Source: Pycnococcus provasolii
Lineage: Eukaryota > Chlorophyta > Pseudoscourfieldiophyceae > Pseudoscourfieldiales
Length of the DNA: 64,000 bases
NCBI GenBank assembly: GCA_049487715.1
Contig: CP150590.1
Location: 124,001-188,000, forward strand
Direction of reading: 5' to 3'
Shown: positions 56,228 to 64,000 of the stretch, in pieces
Numbering within the stretch: position 1 is the stretch's first letter
Layout of the letters: the number at the start of each line of letters is the position of its first letter
Made by a program: the position numbers and the translations under genes
The notes under the pieces: model-generated
Told to the model about the DNA's origin: nothing
The model's input: the letters and a program-made list of their open reading frames with translations, nothing else
Database searches by the model: none

Positions 56228-57250
56228 AGAGAAGAAGAATACTGCACATAGTACTACTACTACTACACAACAACTACAACAACAACAACAACAACAACAC
56301 GTACCATACCATATCATTATTATTCCATAACTCCATTGCCATTCATATCATTCATTTTCATTCATTCCGCGTTCCGTTTCCTGACTGCGACTACATTTGT
56401 TATGGAGCTATCTGTTGTGAGTGAATATCATCGACAGACTGCTATTATTTGCAGCAGCAAGGAAACAGAAAGAACTGTGGCATATGATATACTTTTAGAG
56501 AGAGACAGAGACAGAGACAGAGACAGAGACAGAGACAGAGACAGAGACAGAGACAGACATAGAGTTTGTGTGTGAGGATCTCTGAGGTTTCTTCCTTTCT
56601 CAGAGGGTGTGTGGGAGAGGGAGGGTGCAGGTGTGGGTCCATGAAGGTGGGAGAACAGGAGAGGAGAGAAGAGAAGACAGGGAGAGAGGGGGGGAGAGGT
56701 GTGATTAGGGATGGGTCTATTCCAAGGAGGAGTGAGTTCTGTCGGCGCAGAAATGTATATAATTGAACTTAGCAGCCGCGGCCAGTTGCTTACAGCTTGT
56801 CTTACAAGATGAGACAAGTATGTGATGATGTGATGAATTTTATGCCAGCATGATGACGACGCGAGCATGAATAGCCTTGCACGGGCCTCTCTTTTCTATG
56901 TTTTTTCTGATTCTGATTCTGTTTTCGATTCGAAACCATTAACCCGAACGTTTCGAGCACGATCCACATGCGTATCATGTCGAAGAAAGCAGCAAAGAAA
57001 CGCAGAAAACACAGCACAAGAGAAGAGAGACCGTGGACTTTCCCCCCTAGGCTATTATGTTTTATTCATGCGAGAGCAGGACAAAGAATGCATCGAAGCA
57101 GCTTCAAGCCGTTTTGTACCATACCATACAAATTCTAAAATGACAGATATGTAAGGCTGCTTATAAAAATGATTTCATTTATACATGTAACAAAATGGGG
57201 AAAATGCCGTCCTCCGGATTATTTTTTATAGATGTACTGTACACAACATT
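56228..57250. other. intergenic, convergent 3' ends
   Basis: Holds CAACAA and ATTCATT repeats, a (GACAGA)n microsatellite and a long purine-rich stretch (56640-56700). No gene recognised. A 16-bp string ATGGGGAAAATGCCGT at 57195-57210 also occurs at 19783-19798. Confidence 0.6.
56499..56558. repeat. (GACAGA)n microsatellite
   Basis: Ten hexanucleotide units in the spacer between the giant gene and the sialidase-like gene. Confidence 0.95.
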
Positions 57251-58795
57251 CTATCCCAGTGCCACGTGGGCGACTTTGATGCCCTGCGTCGGCAGCATGT
57301 CCGCAGTCACGACAGACTTCACGTAGAAGCGGCTGTACGCGACGAGAACCGTGCACGCTTCCGTGGGGTGCGCAATGACGGTCGGGTAGTGCAAACGCAA
57401 ACTCGCGCCAAGCTCGTTCTCGAACGCCTGGGAGGCGACTCGGCTCCACGTGTTTCCCATATCCGTCGACGTCGCGACGGTGAGATGCGTTCGGCACTTG
57501 ACGCATCCCTGCGCGGCGATCGTCTTGTCGTCGCGAGGCTGCTGATGGTCGTTGAACGCGAGCACGAGCATGTCGTTGATGCGGATCATGTCAATTTTCG
57601 CATTCGGGTTGGGAATCAACGCAGGCGCGCCACGCGACACGTCGGCACGCGACGCGCGCAGGGGCGTCGCTCCTCCCCACGTGATTCCCGCGTCGTCGCT
57701 GCGCGCGCCGTACACGTGTCCCGCCCTCGAGCGGAACACCATGAGCAGTCGATCGTCACCGAGAGACGCGACGGCGTTCTCAATCAGCCACGTCGTCGGG
57801 AGCGTGATGACGCCGTGCGGCGTCCACGATTGTCCGTTGTCGTCGGAGATGAGCACGCCCGCGCTTTGCTTTCCTCTCATGTGCGCCTTGCAGTGCGTGT
57901 TTCGGTTGTCCAACAGGGCACGTTCGCGCCAGAACGGGAGCACCCACCTTCTTTTTGTTGTGCTTTTGTCTGTGGTGAACGCGATGGGTTTGTTCGCCGT
58001 GACTTTGGGAATGCCTCCATCCGCCTCGAGCGCGTACACCAGGTTGGGTTTCGACCACGCGAGTTCGGAAAGCGTGAACGACGGCGTGAGTGAAGTTTTT
58101 GTGTGCATGATGCTTCCTCCCGGCGCCCACCTCATCGGGCCGCCGGGACACCCTCCGTGCGACTCGGAGTAGAAGAGGTGCAAGACGCTGGGATCGTCGT
58201 CGTCGTCCGTGAAGAACAGCGGACCCCACAGCGCACCACGTGCAGGCAGAGGCACGGCTATTGATGGAGACCAGCTGTCGAGGTCCTGGTGGCTATCATC
58301 GATGAGGTCACCTGAGAGTGTAGTGATGCGTATATGCTGGTCGTTCTCCCCTTCGCGAGTGCTTGACGCCTGCCACGCCGCTATTAGTACCGTCGTCCCG
58401 TTATTACGTTCACGTCCAGGCAAAGCGTGTATCATCGCCATGTGCGCGTACTTCAGCTTGTGGGAGGAACGCGAGATGAACGAGACACGTGGTGAAGAAG
58501 CACGTGGTGAAGAAGTGCAAGGCGAAGGATTCGAGCTCTCATCAGCATGGTGATCTTTTGCGATCCAAACTGGCGAAGACGAAGGTGACCTTGTATGAGT
58601 AGTGCTGTCTTTTTTCAACACCTTTGGATTTGGAACAACAACACGGTGCGTTTCCCCTTTCCATCCAATCAAGCGTTCATGGGATCCCATGGAATGAGCT
58701 CCTGCGGACACGTGAACAAGGCCGAGCATGAGCACCAGCATGAGCACCAGCACCAGCACGAGCAGATTTGTCGAAAAAAACCAAACCAAAACCAT
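57251..58795 (-). CDS. secreted/membrane-anchored sialidase-like (BNR/Asp-box) protein
   Basis: 514 residues from the ATG at 58795. An N-terminal Leu/Val-rich stretch ending A-G-A-H-S looks like a signal peptide or anchor. The body has Asp-box motifs S-x-D-x-G-x-x-W three times (S-D-D-N-G-Q-S-W, S-D-D-A-G-I-T-W, S-T-D-M-G-N-T-W), typical of six-bladed sialidase/BNR propellers. The family's I-E-N-A-V-A-S-L-G-D-D-R-L-L-M-V-F-R-S segment and an R-L-H-Y-P-T-V motif near the end are also present. Bacterial and algal relatives of the BNR_2 type usually have these with a catalytic Arg triad and Tyr; I cannot verify all catalytic residues by eye. It would act on extracellular glycans or be a catalytically inactive lectin. 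Confidence 0.75.
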   Translation of the reverse strand: MVLVWFFSTNLLVLVLVLMLVLMLGLVHVSAGAHSMGSHERLIGWKGETHRVVVPNPKVLKKDSTTHTRSPSSSPVWIAKDHHADESSNPSPCTSSPRASSPRVSFISRSSHKLKYAHMAMIHALPGRERNNGTTVLIAAWQASSTREGENDQHIRITTLSGDLIDDSHQDLDSWSPSIAVPLPARGALWGPLFFTDDDDDPSVLHLFYSESHGGCPGGPMRWAPGGSIMHTKTSLTPSFTLSELAWSKPNLVYALEADGGIPKVTANKPIAFTTDKSTTKRRWVLPFWRERALLDNRNTHCKAHMRGKQSAGVLISDDNGQSWTPHGVITLPTTWLIENAVASLGDDRLLMVFRSRAGHVYGARSDDAGITWGGATPLRASRADVSRGAPALIPNPNAKIDMIRINDMLVLAFNDHQQPRDDKTIAAQGCVKCRTHLTVATSTDMGNTWSRVASQAFENELGASLRLHYPTVIAHPTEACTVLVAYSRFYVKSVVTADMLPTQGIKVAHVALG

Positions 58796-58895
58796 CTTCT
58801 TCACGTCAACTCAAGCACTTTCGCACGGCCGCGAAGCCGAAGAATAAGAGAATCAGACGGCTCAGAGAGGACGCTGAGCTGAGCTGCGCACACGC

Positions 58896-59036
58896 ACACG
58901 CACTCGCAACAATCACGAGATGCACACACGCACGCACACGCTCGAGAGCCAGCACTCACAACAATCACGAGCTGCGCACACGCACACGCACACGCACACG
59001 CACACGCACACACGCTCGCACACGCTCGGCCGAAGA
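58896..59036. repeat. CACACG-rich imperfect repeat
   Basis: Imperfect repeats of CGCACACGCACA and ACAATCACGAG immediately upstream of the sialidase-like gene, possibly in its 5' region. Confidence 0.85.
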
Positions 59037-59460
59037 CGAAGATGATTTCGCCACAAAAAAATAAGAATCCGAGAAAGCGCGAAAACCCTAACCCCCCTGG
59101 TGAGAAATTTCACGTTCATTTGGGGATCCCTCGCAGCGCAGCATCCCTCCCTCCCTCAAAACCGGGGTCCCTCAGGAACGCAGGCATGCAAAACCTTGCT
59201 TGGTTGGGGGGGTCCTCCTCCTCCTCCTGGACTCCTGGAGGGGGGGGTCTGGGTATCCCCCAGGAACCTGGAGGCAGCTCGTCTCAAGCGACCATTTTCC
59301 CTATGGCGTCTGCCATTTTCGCTTGTGCGCGTACGTATGTAGATGTTGGGTCTCCTCTTGGGCAAGCATGAGCTTCTGGGAAACGAAGCGTAATGGATGG
59401 AGGAGCTGCCGAGCTGCAATTTGGGTGGGTCCACCTAGACCCACTTTACCACGTCATACT

Positions 59461-59660
59461 TTTGCATGGGAGCTCCCGGGAGCTCCCGGGAGCCGGAGAC
59501 CCCCTGGGAGCTCCCGGGAGAGGGGTCGGAGCTCCCGGGAGCTCCCAAAACCGGGGTTTGGGAGACCCCGGGAGCTTTGGAGCTCCCGGGAGACCCCTCT
59601 GGAGACCCCCTCTCCGGCCTGGAGCTCCCAGGAGACCCCCTCTCCAGGGGTCTCCAGGGG
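59461..59660. repeat. GC-rich palindromic GGAGCTCCCGGGAG array
   Basis: About 200 bp of overlapping GGGAGCTCCCGGGAGCTCC palindromes alternating with GGAGACCCC. The same words return at 60090-60215. Confidence 0.85.
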
Positions 59661-59682
59661 GTCTCCGCTATAGTTGCCCCGG

Positions 59683-59760
59683 GTCATGACCCGGGTCATC
59701 ATGACCTGGTCATGGAGGTAAGTCATGACCCGTCATGACCACCCCCCGAATTCCTGTGAC
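59683..59760. repeat. TCATGACC palindromic repeat, second copy
   Basis: GGGTCATGACCCGGGTCATC ... CGTCATGACCACCCCCCGAA; related in order and end sequence to 7930-8011. Confidence 0.7.
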
Positions 59761-59769
59761 CCGCGTCGT

Positions 59770-60353
59770 GACTTAGGGTTTTAAGGAAAATAGAGAGTTT
59801 TTAGTGGTAAACCCTAATCCTCTCCTTAATACCCTAATCCGAAAACCCCGATTAAAAATCCGGTTAACCACCGTGTTATCTCCTGGACGTCTCTTCCCGT
59901 TGTTAGCTGGCCAGGGATTCAGGGTCTTCAGGGAGCGGCTAAGGATTAGCCGTGTCCATGTCCGTGCCGCGCTGCAAGGCGGCTGGCAGAAGCTGGTGGC
60001 ACCTGGCGCCAGCAAGGACACGCTGTCCTTCTTTTTCAGACGCGAAATATGTACCGAAAAAAAAAAGATTTCAGATCTGTTATAGTCTCCGCGGAGCTCC
60101 AGGGGGTCTCCGGGGGGGGGGTCTCCCGGGAGAGGGGTCGGAGCTCCCCCGGACACCCCGGAGCTCCCGGGGAGACCCCCCCGATCCCCCGGAGCTCCCG
60201 GTAAGTCCCGGGAGAAGGCGGGAATCGTCGCTTAAACTACCAGTCTCCACGGTAGAAGGTCGTTACAAACCCGAAAAAGCCCTGCAAGTTGTCGTAGCTA
60301 GGTCGTAGCCCACCGTCGTAGCGAGGAAGTTCCCGCCATCAACTTTTGAAACC
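59770..60353. other. repeat-rich spacer, no gene
   Basis: Scattered CCCTAA units (59770-59850), then the second GGAGCTCCCGGGAGACCCC array at 60090-60215. No plausible coding frame. Confidence 0.5.
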
Positions 60354-60776
60354 ATGGAGTACTTGAAGTACTACTGCAGCGAGGGCGAGGAGAGCGACGG
60401 CGACCCGGGGGAGTTGTCGTTGTATGAAGTGCTCAAGCAGCTTCAGGAGGTGCAAGATGCTAAGGAGGACGCTGAAACTGCGCAGCAGGTCGAGGAAGAC
60501 GCGAAGTACGCGGCGAAGCTCGCCGCGCAGGACGAGGCGGACGCTGCGGCGGAAGCTGCTGCCCGCAAGCGTCAGGAGGCCGCAGACCTGGCCTTTGCGC
60601 AGAACATGATGAGGCCGAAAAGGCGCTCGACTCGCTCGCGTCCAGCGAGCGACGGTGGCGACGAAGACGGCCGCCCGGTCAAGAAGAACAAACCTTCCGC
60701 GCAATCGGCGAGCGCGGCGCCACCTCCTCGCGCGGCGCTCCCTCCTCCTTCCCCACTTCTACAGAAGTTCTTGTAA
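60354..60776 (+). CDS. small acidic/basic coiled-coil protein, unknown
   Basis: 140 residues from a good-context ATG (AAACCATGG). Residues 20-80 are an Ala/Glu/Gln/Lys helix likely to form a coiled coil. A basic stretch follows (R-P-K-R-R-S-T-R-S-R, then K-K-N-K), probably a nuclear localisation signal, and then a Pro/Ala-rich tail. The very C-terminus, P-L-L-Q-K-F-L, is weakly like a PCNA-interaction box but lacks the paired aromatics. No family recognised. Intact frame, host-like composition. Confidence 0.6.
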   Translation: MEYLKYYCSEGEESDGDPGELSLYEVLKQLQEVQDAKEDAETAQQVEEDAKYAAKLAAQDEADAAAEAAARKRQEAADLAFAQNMMRPKRRSTRSRPASDGGDEDGRPVKKNKPSAQSASAAPPPRAALPPPSPLLQKFL

Positions 60777-60810
60777 AGAAGAACTTTTCTTACAACTTAC
60801 AAAGCTCCTT

Positions 60811-60843
60811 CGTCATGACCCCCTCCTCAGAAAAAAAAAGGGT
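60811..60843 (-). repeat. inverted partial copy of the 7909 repeat
   Basis: CGTCATGACCCCCTCCTCAG followed by an A-run and GGGT is the reverse complement of the left end of the repeat at 7909-7942, apart from the length of the A/T run. Confidence 0.7.
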
Positions 60844-60961
60844 CAGGTAGGGTAGATGTTCAGATCAGAGGTCCCCTAGGGTAGATATTTCCCTCCTCCC
60901 CTCCCCTAAATAACCAAACGGAACGGCCTCTCCCTTCCTCAGATCGATCTTTCTGCCAACC

Positions 60962-62037
60962 ATGCCCGCGTCCGTTGCTCCTAAGGATGTGTACGGCACG
61001 TTTGTGGATGGCATGATGTCTTGTATTTCTTATAAAGTGTCAGCCTCTGTATGTGGCGGAGAGAGTACGTCTTTTTATTTTTTTATTTTTTTATGTTTTT
61101 TAATGTTTAAGGTGCTTGTGTGGTGCAGACACCGTTGTGCTTGTCTGGGCGAGAACGGCGTAGCCGGGCGAGTCTTGTAGTAAAAACACTCGGGCGAGAA
61201 CGGCGCAGCCGTGCGAGTCTTGTAGAAATTACACTCGGGCGAGAACGGCGTAGCCGTGCGAGTCTTGTAGAAATTACACTCGGGCGAGAACGGCGCAGCC
61301 GTGCGAGTCTTGTAGAAATTACACTCGGGCGAGAACGGCGCAGCCGTGCGAGTCTTGTAGAAAGTACACTCGGGCGAGAACGGCGCAGCCGGGCGAGTCT
61401 GGGCGTGTGAGGAGGGTGTCTAGCGCGGCATAGGCAGCCGTCTATGCTCGTCTGGGCGACGTGAGGATCTGGTGATGGGCGACTGCGGCGCATCCGTCTA
61501 TGCTCTTACGTCTTTACAGGACAGGAGTGGTAGTGCGTGGTGGTGGTTTTTTCTTGTGAGCGAGGCCGGCCTGGCGTGGCTGGTTCGTATGCATACCTTA
61601 AGGGAAGGGACCTGTGGTAGCAGCCGTGTCTTGATTTCGTCCCGACACATCAACTGCTCGAAGCAAGCCGTTGATCTGTGCCGCTAACAAACAAACAAAC
61701 GCACACACACACACATCACGACGATGATCGGCAGACCTGTGCGTGTGCATGTACTGCGCTGGATGCCCGTTCTGGGGATGGGATATGGTAAGCACATTCG
61801 GACATCTTCGCGAAGCTCGCTCTCGCGTCCGTCCCTTCTTATGAGCACTAACGTTTTCCCCATAAACAACAAATGCAGTGCTTTCTCGGTAATAGCCCAG
61901 AGCGCGGCGACTGCTACCTCGGTTGCTCGGGTTCGTCGATGTTCGTGTTGCGCGTCAAGGACAAGGACACCGTCTTACCCAACGACTGCTGCGTTACCGC
62001 GACGCGTGTGCCGGACGGCCAGGCGATGTCGCGTTAA
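60962..62037 (+). CDS. Cys-rich 104-residue protein, three exons (predicted)
   Basis: Three exons read by eye: 60962-61064 (M-P-A-S-V-A-P-K-D-V-Y onward), 61735-61787 (L-C-V-C-M-Y-C-A-G-C-P-F-W-G-W-D-M) and 61879-62037 (C-F-L-G-N-S-P-E-R-G-D-C ... stop TAA). Intron 1 has donor GTACGT and acceptor CGGCAG; intron 2 has GTAAGC and ATGCAG. Both joins keep phase (A + AC gives Asn; phase 0 at the second), which is good support. The product has at least twelve cysteines, including a C-x-C-x2-C-x2-C cluster and a C-C pair, so it is likely metal- or disulfide-stabilised; PLAC8-like or zinc-ribbon folds are possible but unproven. The first ATG follows AACC. Intron 1 contains the 45-bp minisatellite. 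Confidence 0.5.
61149..61405. repeat. 45-bp minisatellite, ~5.7 copies
   Basis: Unit beginning GGCGAGAACGGCGCAGCCGT and containing GCGAGTCTTGTAGAAATT. Because 45 is a multiple of 3 it yields open frames on both strands, which I do not regard as genes. A single diverged copy is at about 4888-4932. Confidence 0.95.
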
Positions 62038-62743
62038 GGTAAACACACACACAGCCTGCAGTTGAAACGGGAATGGAAGAAGAAGGAAGACGGCATGGAA
62101 ACAACTTAAATAGCGGGAAAACACTTACACACAAATCTAAGGCTTCATGATGAAATGAACTGAAATATACAGTTGCGTGTGTAAGAAATGACACATTCCC
62201 CTCAAAGCACAGCACAGGTACACGTCAAGGTGAGCTCTTTCTTTAAGGCCATCATTGCGAGTCGCGCGCGTGTCGCGTAGGTGCGCGGATTGAGCATGCA
62301 TGTGCGGTGTCATAGCTTTTAAGGACTTTCAGGTAAGCCGACTTGCCCAAGCAGTCGCGCATGGCATGGGCGCATGCAACGCGCCGATGATCGCGTGCCT
62401 CATCCATGGCGCGTGCTTGAGCGCGCTAAGGCTAGCTGGCGCCACCGTTGTTTTCTTCAGGGTCCACCTGTTTTCGGAGGACATCCAACGAGGCTCACCA
62501 TAACCTTAACGGGGAGTTTGATTTTTTTAAAAAAAAGTCGAGGGCACACACAATATAAAATAGGTTAGGGTTTTCTCTGTAACCCTAGAATACTTAGTTA
62601 TGGATTTCACGGGTTATATAGGCCTCCAGGTGGAGGGGGGGGGGGCTCCAATTTTTCCGAAAAGTGAAAACACGCACTGAACTGACGTTGCCCGACCTTC
62701 ATTATCGTAGGATAGGAGGGCCGGAGGGGGAAACAAAACCCGA
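62038..62743. other. intergenic, no gene seen
   Basis: Short open frames only. Runs of T (62521-62535) and G (62637-62645), and a lone TTAGGGTTTT near 62565, precede the telomere-like tract. Confidence 0.5.
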
Positions 62744-62816
62744 ACCCTAACCCTAACCCTAACCCTAACCCTAACCCTAACCCTAACCCTAACCCTAACC
62801 CTAACCCTAATCCTAG
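62744..62816. repeat. interstitial telomere tract, ~12 x CCCTAA
   Basis: The longest and most regular CCCTAA array in the window, only its last unit altered (CCTAATCCTAG). Confidence 0.97.
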
Positions 62817-63137
62817 TGGGATCCCGCTTACTCCAGGGGGTGAACTGCCCTGCAGCTGTGATTTGTGAACGTCCGCCGCCGCCCAGATATTATTATCACT
62901 CTGCTGAATGTTCACAGAATCTTGGCATAAGTAAGTAGGTAACTTGCTTGTAGTAGTAGTAGCACTACACCTACCTGTGCAGTGCATACACCGTTCGTTC
63001 GTTCGGTTGGCCTTGTGATTTTGTCAAAGGTCACTCATCATCATCATGGTGGTGGTGGTGGTGCGCAGTAGCGGCATCAACACGAACTTGAATGCCGTCG
63101 TTCCTGCACCTCAGGATCAACACAATAGTGCAGTTGA

Positions 63138-64000
63138 GGAGGAGGTCGTACTCTCATCCTCACCTTCTTTGAAACGTGCGACGTCGCAGTTATCCCGCAG
63201 TTTGGGATTGCAAGGGAAGACCTGTGTACGCCGACGACACGCGAGCAGTGGCTGAAACGCTTAAGTCCAGGCAACACCAATGGCCACATCGTTGATGTTG
63301 ATGATGCAACGACGCAGTTAGTGACAGCTGAGAACGGAGAAACGCTTGTCAACCTAGGTGACGGCTTGCAGGCGCGCAAGAGCGACGTTGAACACGTGCG
63401 CAAGCTCGTGCGTCTGCCACGGTGCCGCAATGAGAAGTGGGAGCTCGTAGAGGCGGAGGTTGACCTGACAGAACTCCCGGCCGAGATTCACGCTGATACG
63501 CCACTACTCGTGCGCATCAAGGGTGATCCAAACGCAAAGTGGATGGACTTTCTCAAGGCTCGCGACGTCGCTCTCGTGCAGACGTCGGATGTCGTCGACT
63601 TCGTTGTCAAGCCAGTCACGCAGTGGCAACGTGGACGTTTGATCGACACAAACGACAGGATGACGTACGCCGACCACGTCAGCGCGGTGCACCCGAAAGG
63701 CCGCAAGTGGGTTGAGCGCGCATATTACTCAGGTCCGGCGACGCACTTCATCTCGCACGCCTGGATGGACTCTTATCGAGATTTTACTGACGCGGTCACA
63801 GATAGTTTGTCGTCCATGGATGACACCTCCGCATACTATCGGGCAAAGTTGAAAGGACTGGTCTACGGATCAGTTCTACTTGGGAATATGGACGAGCTGC
63901 AAAATCGCGACGACGCAAAAGGTGCCATTCTCGCCAAAATTCTCATACTATGCAGGTTATTATTGATGTTGACTGTATTCACACCATTGACTCAAGTTGG
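63138..64000 (+). CDS. second FISHAW (TIR/HET-like) domain protein, partial
   Basis: A frame open from 63138 to the window end (about 287 codons), with no ATG in its first part; the start or first exon is unresolved. A nearby ATG at 63046 is in another frame and ends at 63255. The first 190 residues are a globular region of unknown family (V-A-V-I-P-Q-F-G-I-A, later L-P-A-E-I-H-A-D-T-P-L-L-V-R-I-K-G). Then G-P-A-T-H-F-I-S-H-A-W-M-D-S-Y-R-D-F-T-D-A-V matches the NLR-like protein's A-P-T-Y-F-I-S-H-A-W and its following helix. The remainder, including any W-L-D...N-Q motif, ATPase or repeats, is beyond the edge or past an intron (the last 20 codons look less coding-like). Confidence 0.65.

Noticed and set aside
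61107-61493. Repetitive Arg/Ser/Leu open frames on both strands of the 45-bp array
   Set aside because: A unit length divisible by three keeps all frames open; the array fits inside an intron better than in a gene.

Overview
The window is nuclear DNA of a unicellular eukaryote, most likely a microalga. Genes are spaced, mostly intronless, on both strands, and start at ATGs in good eukaryotic contexts; two short genes have phase-consistent GT-AG introns. There are no bacterial-style operons, rRNA genes or recognisable tRNA genes. Ser-Pro/poly-Pro hinges in a giant membrane protein, PTEN, dCMP deaminase, a START-like plant-type protein and CCCTAA/TTAGGG repeats fit an alga (a prasinophyte-like green alga is plausible), but species cannot be assigned by reading alone.

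Layout. 0-10.6 kb: tail of an acidic protein, a weak ORF, a SpoU/TrmH RNA methyltransferase, a START-like protein (-), a repeat-rich gap, a membrane-anchored menorin/FAM151-like protein, a decayed reverse-transcriptase fragment (-) and a PTEN-like phosphatase. 10.6-26 kb is an accessory island. Three paralogues of a nuclear protein built from about 57-residue 'phage-integrase repeat' units (6, 8 and 2 units) surround an SF2 helicase. A 41-bp minisatellite lies between the first paralogue and the helicase. A 3.36-kb element with about 200-bp terminal inverted repeats and an 8-bp target duplication has inserted into that minisatellite. A Ty3/gypsy deletion derivative with two apparently identical 243-bp LTRs sits just after the second paralogue.

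26.3-30.7 kb holds the most striking gene: a 1490-residue NLR-like protein with two EF-hands, a TIR/HET-like 'FISHAW' domain, a NACHT-type ATPase and 14 near-identical WD40 repeats. Its variation is confined to a few codons per repeat, as in the fungal HET-E/NWD incompatibility receptors. A second FISHAW protein runs off the right edge, at 63.1-64 kb.

31-34 kb: a truncated CobW fragment, dCMP deaminase, an EF-hand protein and degenerate telomeric repeats. 35.2-56.2 kb: one giant locus (about 7,000 residues if a single frameshift near 43.53 kb is bridged) for a surface protein with TIG/IPT, cadherin-like, poly-Pro, many filamin-type and REJ-like modules, then a C-terminal membrane segment. 57.2-64 kb: a secreted sialidase-like BNR protein (-), GC-rich palindromic repeats, a small acidic protein, a Cys-rich protein in three exons with a minisatellite in its first intron, an interstitial telomere tract, and the FISHAW gene.

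The self/non-self theme (NLR-like receptor, FISHAW proteins, giant adhesion protein) beside a repeat-protein/helicase island and nested mobile elements makes the 10-31 kb region the priority.
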